A stretch of DNA of 36,590 nt from Dissophora ornata (GCA_025201705.1 MU616649.1:31629-68218), one strand, 5' to 3'. Counted from the first letter of the stretch, positions 1 through 11,263 are shown. Made by a program: numbers and translations. Notes: generated from the sequence alone by a model not told the origin.

Positions 1-483
1 CCAAAAGGTGATTTGATTGCGTCTGGCAGTCGGGACAAGACAGTGCGGCTGTGGGACGTTGAGACCGGAGGTTGCCGCCACACCTTGAGTGGTCATGACG
101 ATATTGTTTCAAGTGTGGTGTATTTGCCAGAAAGTGGTCAGATTGCGTCTAGCAGTTGGGACAAGACAGTGCGGCTGTGGGACGTTGAAACCGGAGATTG
201 CCGCCACACCTTGAGTGGCCATGAAGGCAGTGTTCAGAGCGTCGTATATTCGCCAAAAGGTAATCTGATTGCGTCAGGAAGTAATGACAAGACTGTGCGG
301 CTGTGGGACGTTGCGTTGGGTGAGTGTCGTGCGGTGATTCAAAACTACGATGCGGTAATCTGCATTTCCTGGGGAGTTACCTGCGATAATAATTATGTCG
401 TTGCTGGATGTGGAAACGGGTCAATCCGGATGTGGCAGATTATAGAAAGTGGGAACGAGTGCTGCGTACGGTTGCATTGGTGA
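1..483 (+). CDS. WD40-repeat protein, C-terminal part (5' end outside window)
   Basis: The reading frame is open from the first base of the window, so the gene starts upstream. It shows three WD40 blades in which DKTVRLWDV recurs exactly every 42 residues (bases 34, 160 and 286), each with the GH...WD spacing of the fold, followed by a diverged final blade. WD40 propellers are protein-interaction platforms. In fungi, near-identical blades like these are typical of the sensor half of NACHT/STAND immune-like ATPases, but no NTPase domain is in view, so that identity is inference. The stop is TGA at 481-483. Coding-like sequence continues in the same frame to 600, so the stop may be premature and the gene a pseudogene. 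Confidence 0.85.
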   Translation, partial: PKGDLIASGSRDKTVRLWDVETGGCRHTLSGHDDIVSSVVYLPESGQIASSSWDKTVRLWDVETGDCRHTLSGHEGSVQSVVYSPKGNLIASGSNDKTVRLWDVALGECRAVIQNYDAVICISWGVTCDNNYVVAGCGNGSIRMWQIIESGNECCVRLHW

Positions 484-1006
484 TCTCCGTCAGACTTGCT
501 AGATTTATTGGATGCATCAATTGAAGACGTGAAAGGATTAAATCGGCTGAATATTCAGCTCCTATTACAACGCGGGGTCGTTGGCAAGCCGACTCCGCTA
601 TAAATGCAGGCTTCGCGAGGAGAATATGATGCAAGCTCGAATGACATATGTTGCAGCTAAACTCAGGTTGCTATCAACCTGCAGAATACTGCAGTTGTAG
701 ATATTTCAGGCAGCTAATCCTTGAACAGGAGATTATTATAGAATCGTGTAACGCGCCAAATGGCCATTTTATCCGGGTTATGCTTGAACCCCAAGATCTT
801 GAGCAAGAATGACCTCACCTTGATTCCTGCAACCCTTTACACTACCACTTTGTCACCCAAAATCGAACAAAAATACCTCTGCACCTCAGCCTATAAGAAC
901 GGTGCTTTTTATCGTCACCAAAAGGCTGCTGATGCTTCAAGTAAAGCAAATGATGAATATGGGAGTAATAAGTGGACGCTTTATGTTATAAGCTACAACA
1001 GATACC
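484..1006. other. Intergenic stretch with a possible relic of the WD40 gene tail
   Basis: Bases 484-600 read without a stop in the frame of the upstream WD40 gene and give a peptide containing DVKGLNRLNIQLLLQRG, which resembles the tail I associate with fungal WD40/NACHT proteins. The frame then closes at TAA 601-603. From there to 1006 I see no convincing gene. This part should also hold the 3' region of the F-box gene on the minus strand, but no AATAAA signal is evident there. Confidence 0.4.
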
Positions 1007-2635
1007 TCACGCCCTCATGATATCTGGTCGCAGCCTCTTCAACTCCGTCTCCAGCTTCTTATTATAATCTTCGTCATCAACGCAATTCAATTTCCCTCTC
1101 AATTTCTTCAGCCCCACCCACTCTGTTGCTATCCATCGTATATCGTCCATCTGCATCTTTGGCCTCAATCCCATGACATTCAATTCTCGCAGCCTCTTCA
1201 GGCCCCTCAAGAGGTACAATTCACTATCGAGCCTGAGATCCAATAGGTAATCACTCTCTCGAGCCAACGATGAATTCTCCGAAAGAGTCAAGACCTGGAG
1301 CTGAGTTAACTGCTCCAACTGTTCATAGATAAAAGATCGCGCCTCTACAGGACCTGGACTCCTGCACCGATAGAGGCCTACAATCCCGAGCTCCAGCACC
1401 TCTAGACCAAGGCATCCCCAGGTTGGACTTGGCTCCCGACCCAACCTCTGAATAGGAACTAAGGTTAGGATTGCGATGAAGTTGTTTCCTGCGTTCCGGT
1501 AAGTTCTAGCAATATCTGCAGCTTCGACTCGTGACGCAGAAAACTTTCTCAAATTATGCAAGGTCCTCAGAAAGGTCTGAACCATGGCGCTGCTCAGATT
1601 CATGCACTCCAACAGTTCCAATTCTTCCATCTGATCCACCATCTCTGGGCTCTCCAGTAACTGCAACGCACTTCGAGTCCCAAACGGTGTCCCCCGAGCA
1701 TTCAGCGCCCTCAGATTCGGGGTCAGACTCAGGAGTGTGGCCATATCCACGTCTTCAATATGTGAATGTCCAATATCCAACTTTGTCAACCCCGCGGGGA
1801 CGGCCAGCGATCCTGAAAGCCAGGCTTGGGACAAGAACCGTGCACTCCTACGCCAGCTAAGAGTTTTGAGTTTTGGGGACTGCCGAACAATCTCCAGTTG
1901 ACTCTGCGGCGGAAAATCGTTCCAGATCAGTCGCAGCTCCTCGAGTTCTGGGAATAGTTCAAAGGAAGAGTACCCATTGCCAGACTCAGGACCTTCGACG
2001 ATGGTTGCAGCCGAGAGAGTCTTGGTAGTGATTTTGACTCGATCCAGCTCCAGGTATTTGAGCGTCCTGCTGACCTTGCTCAGCATCTCTTTGGGAAGAT
2101 CCAGCAGGATTACTGGTCCGATCGCCAAGCTCAATAGCCTGGGAGCTTCCTCCAGGATCGAGAACAGCTGTCGATACCAAAGTCCCTGAGCTTCTTCGTC
2201 CTTCCTTAGCCGGTTAGACCGGCAGGTGAAGGATGTGATGGTCTCGATGTTTTGCGATGCAATCATCAGGATCTCGGGGCTGAGGATTGTACACGAGATA
2301 GAGGTGAGCTGCATTGGAGGAGCCTGCGTGGAGAAGGCCATGAATTTCATCAAAGAGTTACTTCCGATCTCATTGAGGTGTCGGATATGATGGCGGTTAC
2401 GGAGGAGTAGAGACGGCGACGGTTGGGGAGGCGTAAAGTTGCAGGGCTGGTTCTGGAGAGTAAGAGTGCCCCAGAGGATGAACTCTAATGCGGCGCGCCA
2501 GGTTTTGCAGACGCGGAGACAGCAGACGACCTGGGGGCGGGCCAGGTAGTCGCCGAGGTGGCGGACTACTTCCGGCAGGAGGAGTGGGTGAAGGCCTGGA
2601 GGCGAATCTGATAGCGATAGGTTTTGAAGATCCAT
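1007..2635 (-). CDS. F-box/LRR-like protein, 542 aa
   Basis: This is a single uninterrupted frame on the minus strand, from ATG at 2635 to TGA at 1007-1009. Residues about 16-62 fit an F-box (LLLPEVVRHLGDYL followed by VCKTWRAAL and a LWGTL segment), the Skp1-binding module of SCF ubiquitin ligases. The rest is a run of leucine-rich segments, such as LEYLELDRV-like, LEELRLIW and LTKLDIGHSHIEDV, which would select substrates. No transmembrane segment or signal peptide is seen. Such intronless F-box/LRR genes are very numerous in Mortierella-type fungi, and their targets are unknown. The start is the first ATG and lies directly before the F-box. A second gene of the same type sits at 29514-31205. 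Confidence 0.85.
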   Translation of the reverse strand: MDLQNLSLSDSPPGLHPLLLPEVVRHLGDYLARPQVVCCLRVCKTWRAALEFILWGTLTLQNQPCNFTPPQPSPSLLLRNRHHIRHLNEIGSNSLMKFMAFSTQAPPMQLTSISCTILSPEILMIASQNIETITSFTCRSNRLRKDEEAQGLWYRQLFSILEEAPRLLSLAIGPVILLDLPKEMLSKVSRTLKYLELDRVKITTKTLSAATIVEGPESGNGYSSFELFPELEELRLIWNDFPPQSQLEIVRQSPKLKTLSWRRSARFLSQAWLSGSLAVPAGLTKLDIGHSHIEDVDMATLLSLTPNLRALNARGTPFGTRSALQLLESPEMVDQMEELELLECMNLSSAMVQTFLRTLHNLRKFSASRVEAADIARTYRNAGNNFIAILTLVPIQRLGREPSPTWGCLGLEVLELGIVGLYRCRSPGPVEARSFIYEQLEQLTQLQVLTLSENSSLARESDYLLDLRLDSELYLLRGLKRLRELNVMGLRPKMQMDDIRWIATEWVGLKKLRGKLNCVDDEDYNKKLETELKRLRPDIMRA

Positions 2636-2913
2636 ATTTTGAGGTGGGAAGCAGACGAGAAAGAAGTGCGTTTTATATCAAAGAGGGTATGTAGCAAACG
2701 GTGCCTACGATTGCGAACGAAAAAAATAGAGATGTCTCGTGCAATCTAAACCCGCACCATGCCAATTGGATTTGTTCTTTGGAATTCGAATGTCGAGCTG
2801 CGGCCATCACGCATTAAGCTTCAAGGCGCATGGACCTGTTCCATGAGGATCTTTTTTGATCATGGCGCCCACGCGTTTGGCTCACTATCCAGCTGGACTG
2901 GCGGGACTGCTTC

Positions 2914-2927
2914 GCGCCACGTGGCGC
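2914..2927. promoter_or_regulatory. 14-bp perfect palindrome with central E-box CACGTG
   Basis: The sequence GCGCCACGTGGCGC is its own reverse complement. CACGTG is the core site of fungal bHLH factors (Pho4/Cbf1/SREBP type). It lies about 280 bp upstream of the F-box start at 2635, a normal distance for a fungal upstream element. Function is inference. Confidence 0.35.
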
Positions 2928-3100
2928 AGAAGAGCAACAACTAGCGTGGTCCCGCGCGGACCACACTACGACACTACGCGCCAAGTTGCCTAGTTGAAAT
3001 GATGCAAGCACAAAGCAGTTCAGCCCGCATCCTTGACAGAGAGAGGTCAGTTGAGCATGGCAGAATGACAGCTTCGTCTATGCGTGTGTCTATGTAGTGT

Positions 3101-3106
3101 TTTATT
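3101..3106 (-). terminator. Polyadenylation signal AATAAA (monooxygenase gene)
   Basis: The plus strand reads TTTATT, which is AATAAA on the transcript strand, about 140 bp past the stop codon at 3248. It is the nearest canonical signal I found. Confidence 0.4.
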
Positions 3107-3247
3107 TTGTTCGACAAAGCAGAGCAGATGTATTATTTCCTCACAGTGCTCGTGTGGGTCATACAAAAAACGATTATTAAAAAGGAGCACGATGAATATG
3201 GGTATGTACAAAGACTGGAAGGTAATGTCTCCACCTTTTCTCGCTAT

Positions 3248-5196
3248 CTAGATCGCGAACGCCATGTTGCCGGAGAGTCTTGCCGAGGCCTTTTGCCTGT
3301 TTGCTTTACTCGCTCCGCGGTCCTCCACAAAGGGCAGGAACGAGAGCTGTGGGCGGTTGTTATTGAACTTGTCGTTCCTCATGTTGAACGACCATACAGT
3401 GTTGAACATGAACTTGCGCATAATGCCCGCCATGAACCCCTGTCCGTGAAAGATTTTTTCCGTTAGGGTTGACTCATCGATCGATGCCTTGGCAATGCCA
3501 CTCCTCTTGGACTGGTACTTCTTGAACGCCTTTGCAATTTCGCTCGGCGTGTTGTACTCCATCTCGTAAAGCAGGTTCACGAGACACACACCATCGAGCA
3601 AACTCTGCACCGCCCCTTGACCACCAATAGCCAGATGCTATAGTTATAACAGACACACACATTGAGAAAAAAGTCAGTGTCGTGACACATCCAAAAACAA
3701 TCAGAAAACGTGAATAAGGCTCTCAAAATTCCCATGCGACGTACATGATGGCATGCGTCCCCGATAAGGACTATCCGCCCATGATGCCAGGTTTTGTAGA
3801 GCCTCTCCTCACGATCGACCATCGAGATGGCCTTCTTGGGCGTCTGAGCAACAAAGTCCCGTATAGTGGTCGTGCCCATAGCACAACGCTTGTCTAGCAG
3901 ATCTTTAAAGTTTGCTTCAATGTCGATTCTGGAAGGCACCATCCAGTCGTCGTGGATCTGTGACTGAGAATGTTCTCGCATCCGCGACGATGCCCTGGCT
4001 CTGGAACCAGCAGGGCGGGTAACCCCGGAGGCTGAGAAAGTCAAGCTTTTCTGTGAATCTTGGACAGCTGGGTTGTAGTGTAAGTGCGAGTAAGAATGGT
4101 ACTTGTACTTTGGGTCCGGGCAGCTGGTGATTCCCCAGGCGACTTTGTTATCTGCGACGGGCAAGTACCAGAACTACGAATGACGACAACAGCATTGAAA
4201 TCAAACAAAAAGAGCATGTGTGTAAATAGGCTGCTTCAATCATTGGTCATGTCCTCGTGTCCACAGACAGCTCTTTCGCTTTTTCGCAATTTTTTGGCAC
4301 CTTACCGTGTATGGCGCGTCCTTTGTATAGACAATATGGACCTCGGCAGTGTCGTCATGGGCTGTAGGGTACACATTCTTGTCCAATGGGGCGGAAATAC
4401 CTCCGACAGCCAGGTGCTCATAGCACGAGGGCTCCATGTCGACATCGGGCAACCGTCTCTGTTCCTTCAACTGCAGATACATCCTTTCCCTCGTTAGACT
4501 ATGGACGCCATCCGCTCCAATGATAATGTCGCCATAGTACGTCGACCCATCTGAGCATTTGCACGAGACGCCGTTGGAGTTCTGCAACGTCTCCACGACA
4601 AGTTTACCCCGGTGTAGATGCTTTTTAGAGACTTTTGACAGTAGGATCTGGCACATGGCCTCTCGAGTCATGACTCGGAGGGGGTATCCGTATCGGTCCT
4701 CGTCAACGCCGTCAACACGACCCATCCGCTTGCCCTCTCCATCAACAATCGTCAGCCCTGTGATGACCTTGGAAGCCTGCTCGATTTGTGGCAACAGATC
4801 CAACTGCTCCATCAGCCGTAGGACCGGCGGTCCCACTGCAATAGAGCACCCCATAGAAGGTTCGTCCCCGGTTGATCGCTCCAGAATCTCAAACTCCATT
4901 CCTGCCAATTCCATCATGATCGCGATTGCAAGACCGGCGATACCGCCGCCGACAATAACAGCCTTAATCGAGGTTTGATCCCGTTTGTGGGAAATAGTGA
5001 GGATAGACATATCAAAGGGCACTGCCAGGGCGGGATCGACGCAGGCGAGAGGCGCGTGACCCTGGGGCAGGGGCTTTAGGTCTGGGAGATCATCGGGGTA
5101 TGAGAAGGAGGATATGCTGGAGCTGTCCTGGGATGAGGACGAGATAGAGGGCCGAGTGCTGCTGGCCTTTGAGCGTGTCTGGCTGGAGAGAGACAT
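3248..5196 (-). CDS. FAD-dependent monooxygenase (PHBH/UbiH-like fold), 569 aa, 3 exons
   Basis: Exons on the minus strand are 5196-4306, 4173-3745 and 3637-3248; introns of 132 and 107 bp have GT..AG ends and phase 0. The three hallmarks of group A flavoprotein hydroxylases are present in order: the FAD-binding GGGIAG at residues 83-88 ending in EILER, the GADGVHS motif around residue 228, and IVLIGDACHH around residues 431-440. The last is followed across intron 2 by IGGQGAVQSLLDG. Such enzymes use NAD(P)H and O2 to hydroxylate or epoxidise aromatic or polyketide/terpenoid substrates; the substrate cannot be read here. Residues 1-75 are Ser-rich and look disordered. I chose ATG 5196. An in-frame ATG at 5592 only adds translated pyrimidine-rich leader, and ATG 5010 just before the FAD domain is the alternative. 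No other biosynthetic gene is adjacent. Confidence 0.88.
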
Positions 5197-8068
5197 GGAA
5201 GAGAACTGATCAGGTGGCGAATAAGGTGTTGGTGAAGGAATGAGCGAGCGAGCGGACCGGGGCCAGTGCGGTGGGGTGGGCGTATTTTTCAGGCACAGAA
5301 ATAAAACAGGCGGAAAGGGGGAGGGGCAAAAATGGGGTGGTTGAGCAACGACGCAACTCGGCAGAACGGGAAAACGACAGAGACGATGAGCACAAACAGC
5401 AAAACAGCAGCAACCACTGGATGAAGAATGAGAAATGAGGCGACGAAAAGAATGGGGGCACCAATGGGGCGAGAAGAGCAAAGTGAGAGCGAAGAGAATT
5501 AAAGACTGTGTGAGAGAGAAGAGAGAGAGAAAAGAGGGGGGGAGAAGGAGACGGCAGGTGGGGCGGATCCTCGAGCACCAGGTGCAGAGCAACGAAAGCA
5601 GATTGCGTTGCGAGTGTGGATGCGGATGTGTGGAAGAGGAGCAACACTAACCTGCGCCCGCGCAAGCCCGACCCACAACAGGCGACAAGACACAACTGAG
5701 GAGGAGTGCAGTGCCGACACTCATTTGTCAGTGCTGCATTATTGTTGTTGACAATCGCCGACCATGGTGAATGCTCTCATGTTTACTTTTTGGCGATGTT
5801 AAGAATCGGGGACTGATTTACTACTGCAAAACTACACCAACACACGACAACTACGACGGCAACGACAGCACCAAGATACCCCTTGCCCACCACCCCGTCT
5901 CTCGTCATTCATTTCGACCTTATTCGCTAGTGCTCATCGCCACGGATCCGAGCACTGCCAATTGTAAGCTCCGACCCCCACGTTGCCCGTCGCCACCATG
6001 CGAGCCGCGGGATGTAATAGGATGGGCCGGGACGTCAATTACAGCGATGTTTGCTCTTTGCAGCACAAAGTTGCTGCAATATGTGCTCATTCTAGCACAG
6101 GTGCGCAGATCGGGTCGGTGTTTCTCTTTCCCTTTCCCCCTTCCATCCTCACTGGCAAGCATGGTGCAGTTTTTAGGGCAGTGCTGCACAAAGAGTTGAT
6201 GGGTACCGATCGGTATCTTTCTTGTCTTGCTGACACGATATTCATCCACTAATACACGCTTGCCGTGGACGAACGAAAAAGGAGCAATGGGGGAAATGAA
6301 AACCCCCCCCCCCAAGAAAACAAAACGTTGAGAGCCAGGCTTGTCTTGCTCACTTTGCAAAGCCCGATGGTTTTTTTTGGCGTTTCCACTTTCCTGTCGA
6401 TACTGCATGCATCTAGCTTTAATACTTCTCTTCATTTGTCTCTCCATGATGCATGTACCTTGATTACTAGTCGGGGTTTTTTGTTGTTCGTGCGCCAATG
6501 CATGCTTCTACATCTTTTGGTTTTGTTTGTTTTGTTTGTTTGTTATTCCTTCCTGAAAGTGGCGGAGAAGCATTTCAGTGTTGGATGCATTCTCCAAAAA
6601 GGGAACGACGTGGCAAACAGGCTATATCCTCTGCACCCATACTTGGAGATTCCGGGACATATCTCATCTCGATCCCTCCTTTCATGCCGCTCAGGTCCTT
6701 TTTTTTTTTTTTTTTTTTTTTTATTCTTTCCTCTCCGCAAGCAACACACAACAGCCTGAGATCGATTCTCCTTACTCGGAATCCAGAAAGTTACGATCTC
6801 CTTTTTGTGCAACGTTTGTGACCGCCACATGGAGTTATTACAGAAAAAGTCCAGGTGGGTGGATGTAGATGCGCGTCTCCATGCACCCCGTGCGGTAGTA
6901 AGCGCACACACGCACACGCAATTATGCTCCTGATGCGGCGAGCGAAGTAAATTTGAGAAAAAAAAACTCCTGATTTGTTTTGCATTGTCTTTGCTTTGTG
7001 TTTATCGTTGGCGGTGGCGATTTACCCCCGCCCGCGCCTCCCTCCAAGCCAGATTTCATTCGCAAGGCAATAATAATTGTAATTTGTACAAAGAGGGCTA
7101 GAACGACCATCCCGCTGCTGCTGAGAGCGTCGGTGGCGAAAGACGCTTTCTGTTCCGAGACGGGTGGAGATTGGTATAAGTACCGCGGATCCGTCGCCGA
7201 CAAAGAGAAAGAAGACGAAAAAAATATCACAACCCCCCCCCCTCGCTTCCTTTACCTACTAAGATATTCCACCGTTAACTTCTTCTGTCCCTGGTCTCCA
7301 ACGACATCCTCAGCGAGTCTTATGCGCAATCACATTCCTTCTAGCATCAATGGTTTTTTTTTTTTTATCATTATCCTTTTTGGTTAATCTCTGTTGAAAA
7401 TGAAAGAAATCACCCGAGGCAAGGTGGGACAGTGTCTCTGCTTGCATCTCTCTATTTGATCTTGTCAGGGCATGTTCGAGAGCTCATTTCTAGGGCCTTT
7501 GAGAGGATGTGTCATTCTAGGTCCATTGCGGTTATCCTTCACTATACTCCGCGCGCGACAAACACGGAGGCAGCCTGGGGACAATGACACACGTCAAGCC
7601 ACACGCGGTCCTCGGAGTGCACAGCCCCAGGGTGTTTTCTACGGAAAGGCACTCTGGCTCAAGTAAGGTCGCAAAGATGCGGGCTATTACTCGGAGATTT
7701 TCACTTTTTTCACCTTCAGTGACACGTCGCGTCTCGGCAGAACGTGTGTGTGACTTGGGATTTCTGGTCGCGGTGTCGCGAGAGTGAAGGCGAACAGTGG
7801 GTGGTGCGAGAGAGAGAGTGGAGACAATTCGGGCTCTTGCCTCGCACCTTATTCGTTCGCCGCCTGCGTCTGCACCCATCGCTCATCTCTTACTCCCCTG
7901 TCTCCATCGCCCCATTGGACGTCCATCCTCGTCTTCTTTCTGTCGCGCGCTTGCTCATCAGCTGGAAATAAGAGCAGCCGAAAAACGCACGGCGCGTGTC
8001 GCACCAACAACAAAACCCCCCCATATTCATTCATCCGCTCTCTCGCCGTGACCCTTTCAGGAACATAA
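5197..8068. other. 2.9-kb divergent intergenic region between the monooxygenase and Afi1-like genes
   Basis: No supported gene lies here. The part next to 5196 (about 5200-5650) is purine-rich on the plus strand, so it is a CT-rich leader on the minus strand and explains the long spurious frames there. Homopolymer runs include C10 near 6305, T24 at 6699-6722, C9 near 7235 and T12 near 7352. The last 300 bp before 8069 are pyrimidine-rich and probably the Afi1-like leader. I found no tRNA-like fold or conserved peptide. A non-coding RNA or an unrecognised small gene cannot be excluded. Confidence 0.5.
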
Positions 8069-11000
8069 ATGGCAACCCAACATGTCACGACCATCCTGCT
8101 AGCAGAGTTCGACATCGACCAAGGCTCCACCCTGGCTCATCAATACCCCACCGACATCACCTCGGACAACCAGTAAGCAAGACCTGCAGCTGCAGGTCTG
8201 CAGCACATGCACACGCATGCGTTGCATTCCCACCCTTTCCATGACGCTTGTTTCTTGGACCCGTCAAACAATAACTGAACAGCTGTTTCCAAAAACAATT
8301 AATCGTCCAGTGTGCTAGCAGAACTCATGCTACCTGATGGCGCCCATCTGCGGCCAGCGGACTGGACCATTTTCTTCCTCAACCAGGCCAAACCAGCACC
8401 GTGGAACGGCAACAAGGCACTGACGGATAATGTCCAGAATCCATTGCTATACGTCCTGAATTTGGTCCGCACCAACCATGACGCTTCTATTCGAAGGTAA
8501 CACCATAACAACGCATTGCTCAACAGCGGCCCTTGGCCTACGGATTGTTTTATTTATTCAGTTGCGACCAACCTACTTTTTTCGGTGTGTGTGTGTGTGT
8601 GCTTGATGGCTCAGTTGCTCAGGTAAAGGCTAATATATCGTCTTTTTTAACATGGTCGAATTGCGATGAAATAGAGGAGCTTCTGTCAAGGCAATGGCGA
8701 TCTGTACCACACATCAATACTTGCATGTTTACAAGGCAAGTCAACCTCTCAATTGAGACCCTCTCGTACTACTAGAGTATAAAAAGAAATGAATAGCGCT
8801 GCGTAAACAGACCTTCTCTAAAATGGCCCCATGAGGAACTCGTCTTCATCTTCATGTTGTTTAGCCTGTACTGTTGCTGGCTCTGGAAAACTACTTCAAG
8901 GACCCTTCGGTCGAAGTACTAAAGACATTGTACGAATCCGTCAACTCTATGGAACTCCATCCACCAGAACTTTCGCCTTATGAACGTATGATTCTGAGAT
9001 CATCGGATAACAAGGAGCTGTTTATTGAAAAGTTTGAGGCCGCTACAGCAGGAGGCGAGGATACACCAGCAAAGGTTGATGGACTCGGAATTGTTGTGGG
9101 ACAGACACCACTCAAGGGCAAAGATGGGACTGGGTCGACTTCCATAGCAGCAACATCGGCAGCGGCGGCGGCAGCGGCGACAACGGCAAAGAACAGGGAT
9201 TGTCAATTTTACGAGACAAAAGTCGTTTATGACGGGATCAAGATTCCGATCAGGGTACCGCTGAGCATCAACCCGGAAGAAGTTGGAGAGGTAAATTGGA
9301 AGGACCACCTTGATCCATGCTATTTCTCGACAAACAAAACAAAAAAATGCGGATCAAGACACTCACAGGGATACTCTTTTCTCGTCTGATTGCGCACCCC
9401 ATCTCTCTCACTTTAATAGTTTTCGTTGATCAAACTTATCACAACATTCAGTCCGGCATCACCATCGCCCAATTCTCACCCCTTCCACGCCCACCTTGAC
9501 TCGAATGGAGCCAACACACACCCAATCATGCTGCTCATGAACGCGCTCTTGACCGGGAAGAGGATCATTTTTTTGGGCAACGGACATCCTGCAGGAGACG
9601 TTGCAAACTTTGTCTTGGCTGCCTGTGCCCTCGGAAGTGGGTCCGGTGGTGTCTTGCGCGGATTCCCAGAGCGTGCTTACCCTTATACCAACCTGGCGGG
9701 CATTGATCATCTCTTGACATGGTAAATTAAATACGTTTTACTGTCGCAGACGAAAATTCACAGAACTTTCCCTTATCCTAATCCAAAAACTAATCGGGCC
9801 TGCTTTCGGGTTTTCATAGCAAGGGATTCATTGCTGGTGTGACGAATCAGCTGTTTGAGGACAGGACGGCATGGTGGGATGTCCTCTGCAACATCGACAC
9901 AGGAAAGATCACAGTGAGCAAGGATATCACGCCGATGCCCGCACAAGACGGTCGCCAATACGACGATACTCGACAAATTGCGCTTTTCAGCGGCCAACCC
10001 GTCACTCAGGGCAACGGCAAATACGATAATGGCGATAATGATTTCATGAACGATGTAAGATTATCATCCTCCCCTTTTTTTTTCCTGCATTCATGATGAA
10101 CACACATATTTGGTAAACTGGTTGGGAAAAGAAAGTAAAACTAATCGGCGCCTTATGTATGTTTTTTTTTGCTAAAAGATTCTGAACGCGATTCAGGCAC
10201 ATTATGGAGAGATGGTGATCAGAGCCAAGTTTCAGGACTACGTTTCGCGGTTCGTTCAGCTGGCTTCACTGTATGAGGAGCAGACTCACGGACAGACGAC
10301 CATTGGTCTCAACCGCGTTAATACACCAGAGTCTGCAAAGTATCTGGGCACAGGACTTGTCTTCTTGGATGAAAGTTCTCGGACTAGGGAGATCCAGGCG
10401 AACTCTAGCAGGATCGAAGGATGGAGAGCTACAAGTAGTTACAAGTATCTGCAGGAGGTGAGGATAATTCGCTTGCTATAAGACAGTCATTTTGCGGTCA
10501 TCGTCCTGCACGACATAGCGTATCAGGGAACTAACCAAAAGCGCAACCTTAACTCTGGTGGAATGCAAACCAGGATCATAAAGCATGGTTGACATCAAGA
10601 TCTATCAAGTGCATGGATGTTAGGCGGGTCATCTCACTATTGAAGCTGGCGAAGACGCTATCTCCACAGGATGTGTCTACACTGTTCCGGGGTTTCCTGC
10701 AGAACATTTCCACGGACGAACAAATCATTGAGGTAAGGAACATAAAAAGGAAAAAGGAAAAAAAAGGCGCGGACTTGAAGGCTGGAAATACTATCTGTTC
10801 TCAGAACAAGTGCCGCCGGGCAGACCTTTTGAAACCTTTCTCATTTTCTTTCTTTGGCTCTCGTTATCATGGCGTCCTATGTGTCCGTCAGTTCTTGTCA
10901 AGTCTCCCGTTGTCGCAAGGGGGGCTATTCTGTGTCGCTTATGGATTATTCCATCCTATGGCAAATGTCCGCAACGACACCGTCGCGTTCTTCAATAGGT

Positions 11001-11263
11001 TGTACCAGCACCCTGTAAGTCACCTCTTTTTTTTTTCTGTTCTGACTATCTCTCTTTCATACCCGATGCTCATATCGTCCCTCTTCTTGATCTCCTCTTT
11101 TTAGACGGGAAAGGTATACATTAAATCGCTAAATCGGTTCGAGAGGAACACATACGAGCGTCTGGCGAGGGAACAATCCTTAAACGAAGAAAACTCGAAC
11201 AAGCAAAACCATTACACGCGTCTCTCCGCATCTGCAGGCTCCACCAGCTCAGGTTCTACATAA
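8069..11263 (+). CDS. Afi1/Anr2-family SPA (DENN-like) polarity and vesicle-trafficking protein, 677 aa, 10 exons
   Basis: Exons: 8069-8172, 8311-8496, 8675-8735, 8865-9290, 9420-9721, 9820-10054, 10179-10457, 10574-10732, 10892-11014, 11105-11263. The N-terminus (ILLAEFDIDQGSTLAHQYP, residues 9-27, then LAELMLPDGAHLRPADW) matches the Afi1 docking domain that binds the GTPase Arf3. The middle (LLMNALLTGKRIIFLGNGHP in exon 5; VTNQLFEDRTAWWDVLCNI in exon 6) matches the 'stabilization of polarity axis' region, a DENN-type fold. Yeast Afi1 keeps Arf3 polarised at the plasma membrane. An alanine-rich stretch (about residues 211-226) lies in a linker of exon 4. Intron 3 (8736-8864) has a GC donor; the other eight are GT-AG, 90-178 bp. 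A clean frame and uninterrupted motifs across all junctions support the model. The orthologue could equally be called MesA-like. Confidence 0.88.
8736..8864 (+). other. Non-canonical GC-AG intron (intron 3 of the Afi1-like gene)
   Basis: The donor reads AAG|GCAAGT and the acceptor TTTAG|CCT. Using GC keeps phase 0 and joins ...HVYK to PVLLLALENY, as the family requires. The nearest GT, four bases downstream, would add GCAA and break the frame. Confidence 0.8.

Larger units (their letters stand above)
2636..3247. other. Intergenic region: promoter of the F-box gene and 3' end of the monooxygenase gene
   Basis: Both flanking genes are on the minus strand. The right part holds a minus-strand AATAAA (3101-3106) for the monooxygenase transcript. 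The left part should be the F-box promoter; it contains a 14-bp perfect palindrome centred on CACGTG (2914-2927) and a 7-bp inverted repeat (2946-2952 with 2958-2964). I see no gene. Confidence 0.55.

Noticed and set aside
5197..5592. N-terminal extension of the monooxygenase from ATG 5592
   Set aside because: The 132 added residues are Ser/Pro/Cys/Phe-rich translation of a CT-rich leader, with no family similarity; the FAD domain needs none of it.
5920..6498. Minus-strand frame of 192 codons in the large intergenic region
   Set aside because: No domain, biased composition, and a C-run near 6305 inside the frame; no splice or poly(A) support.
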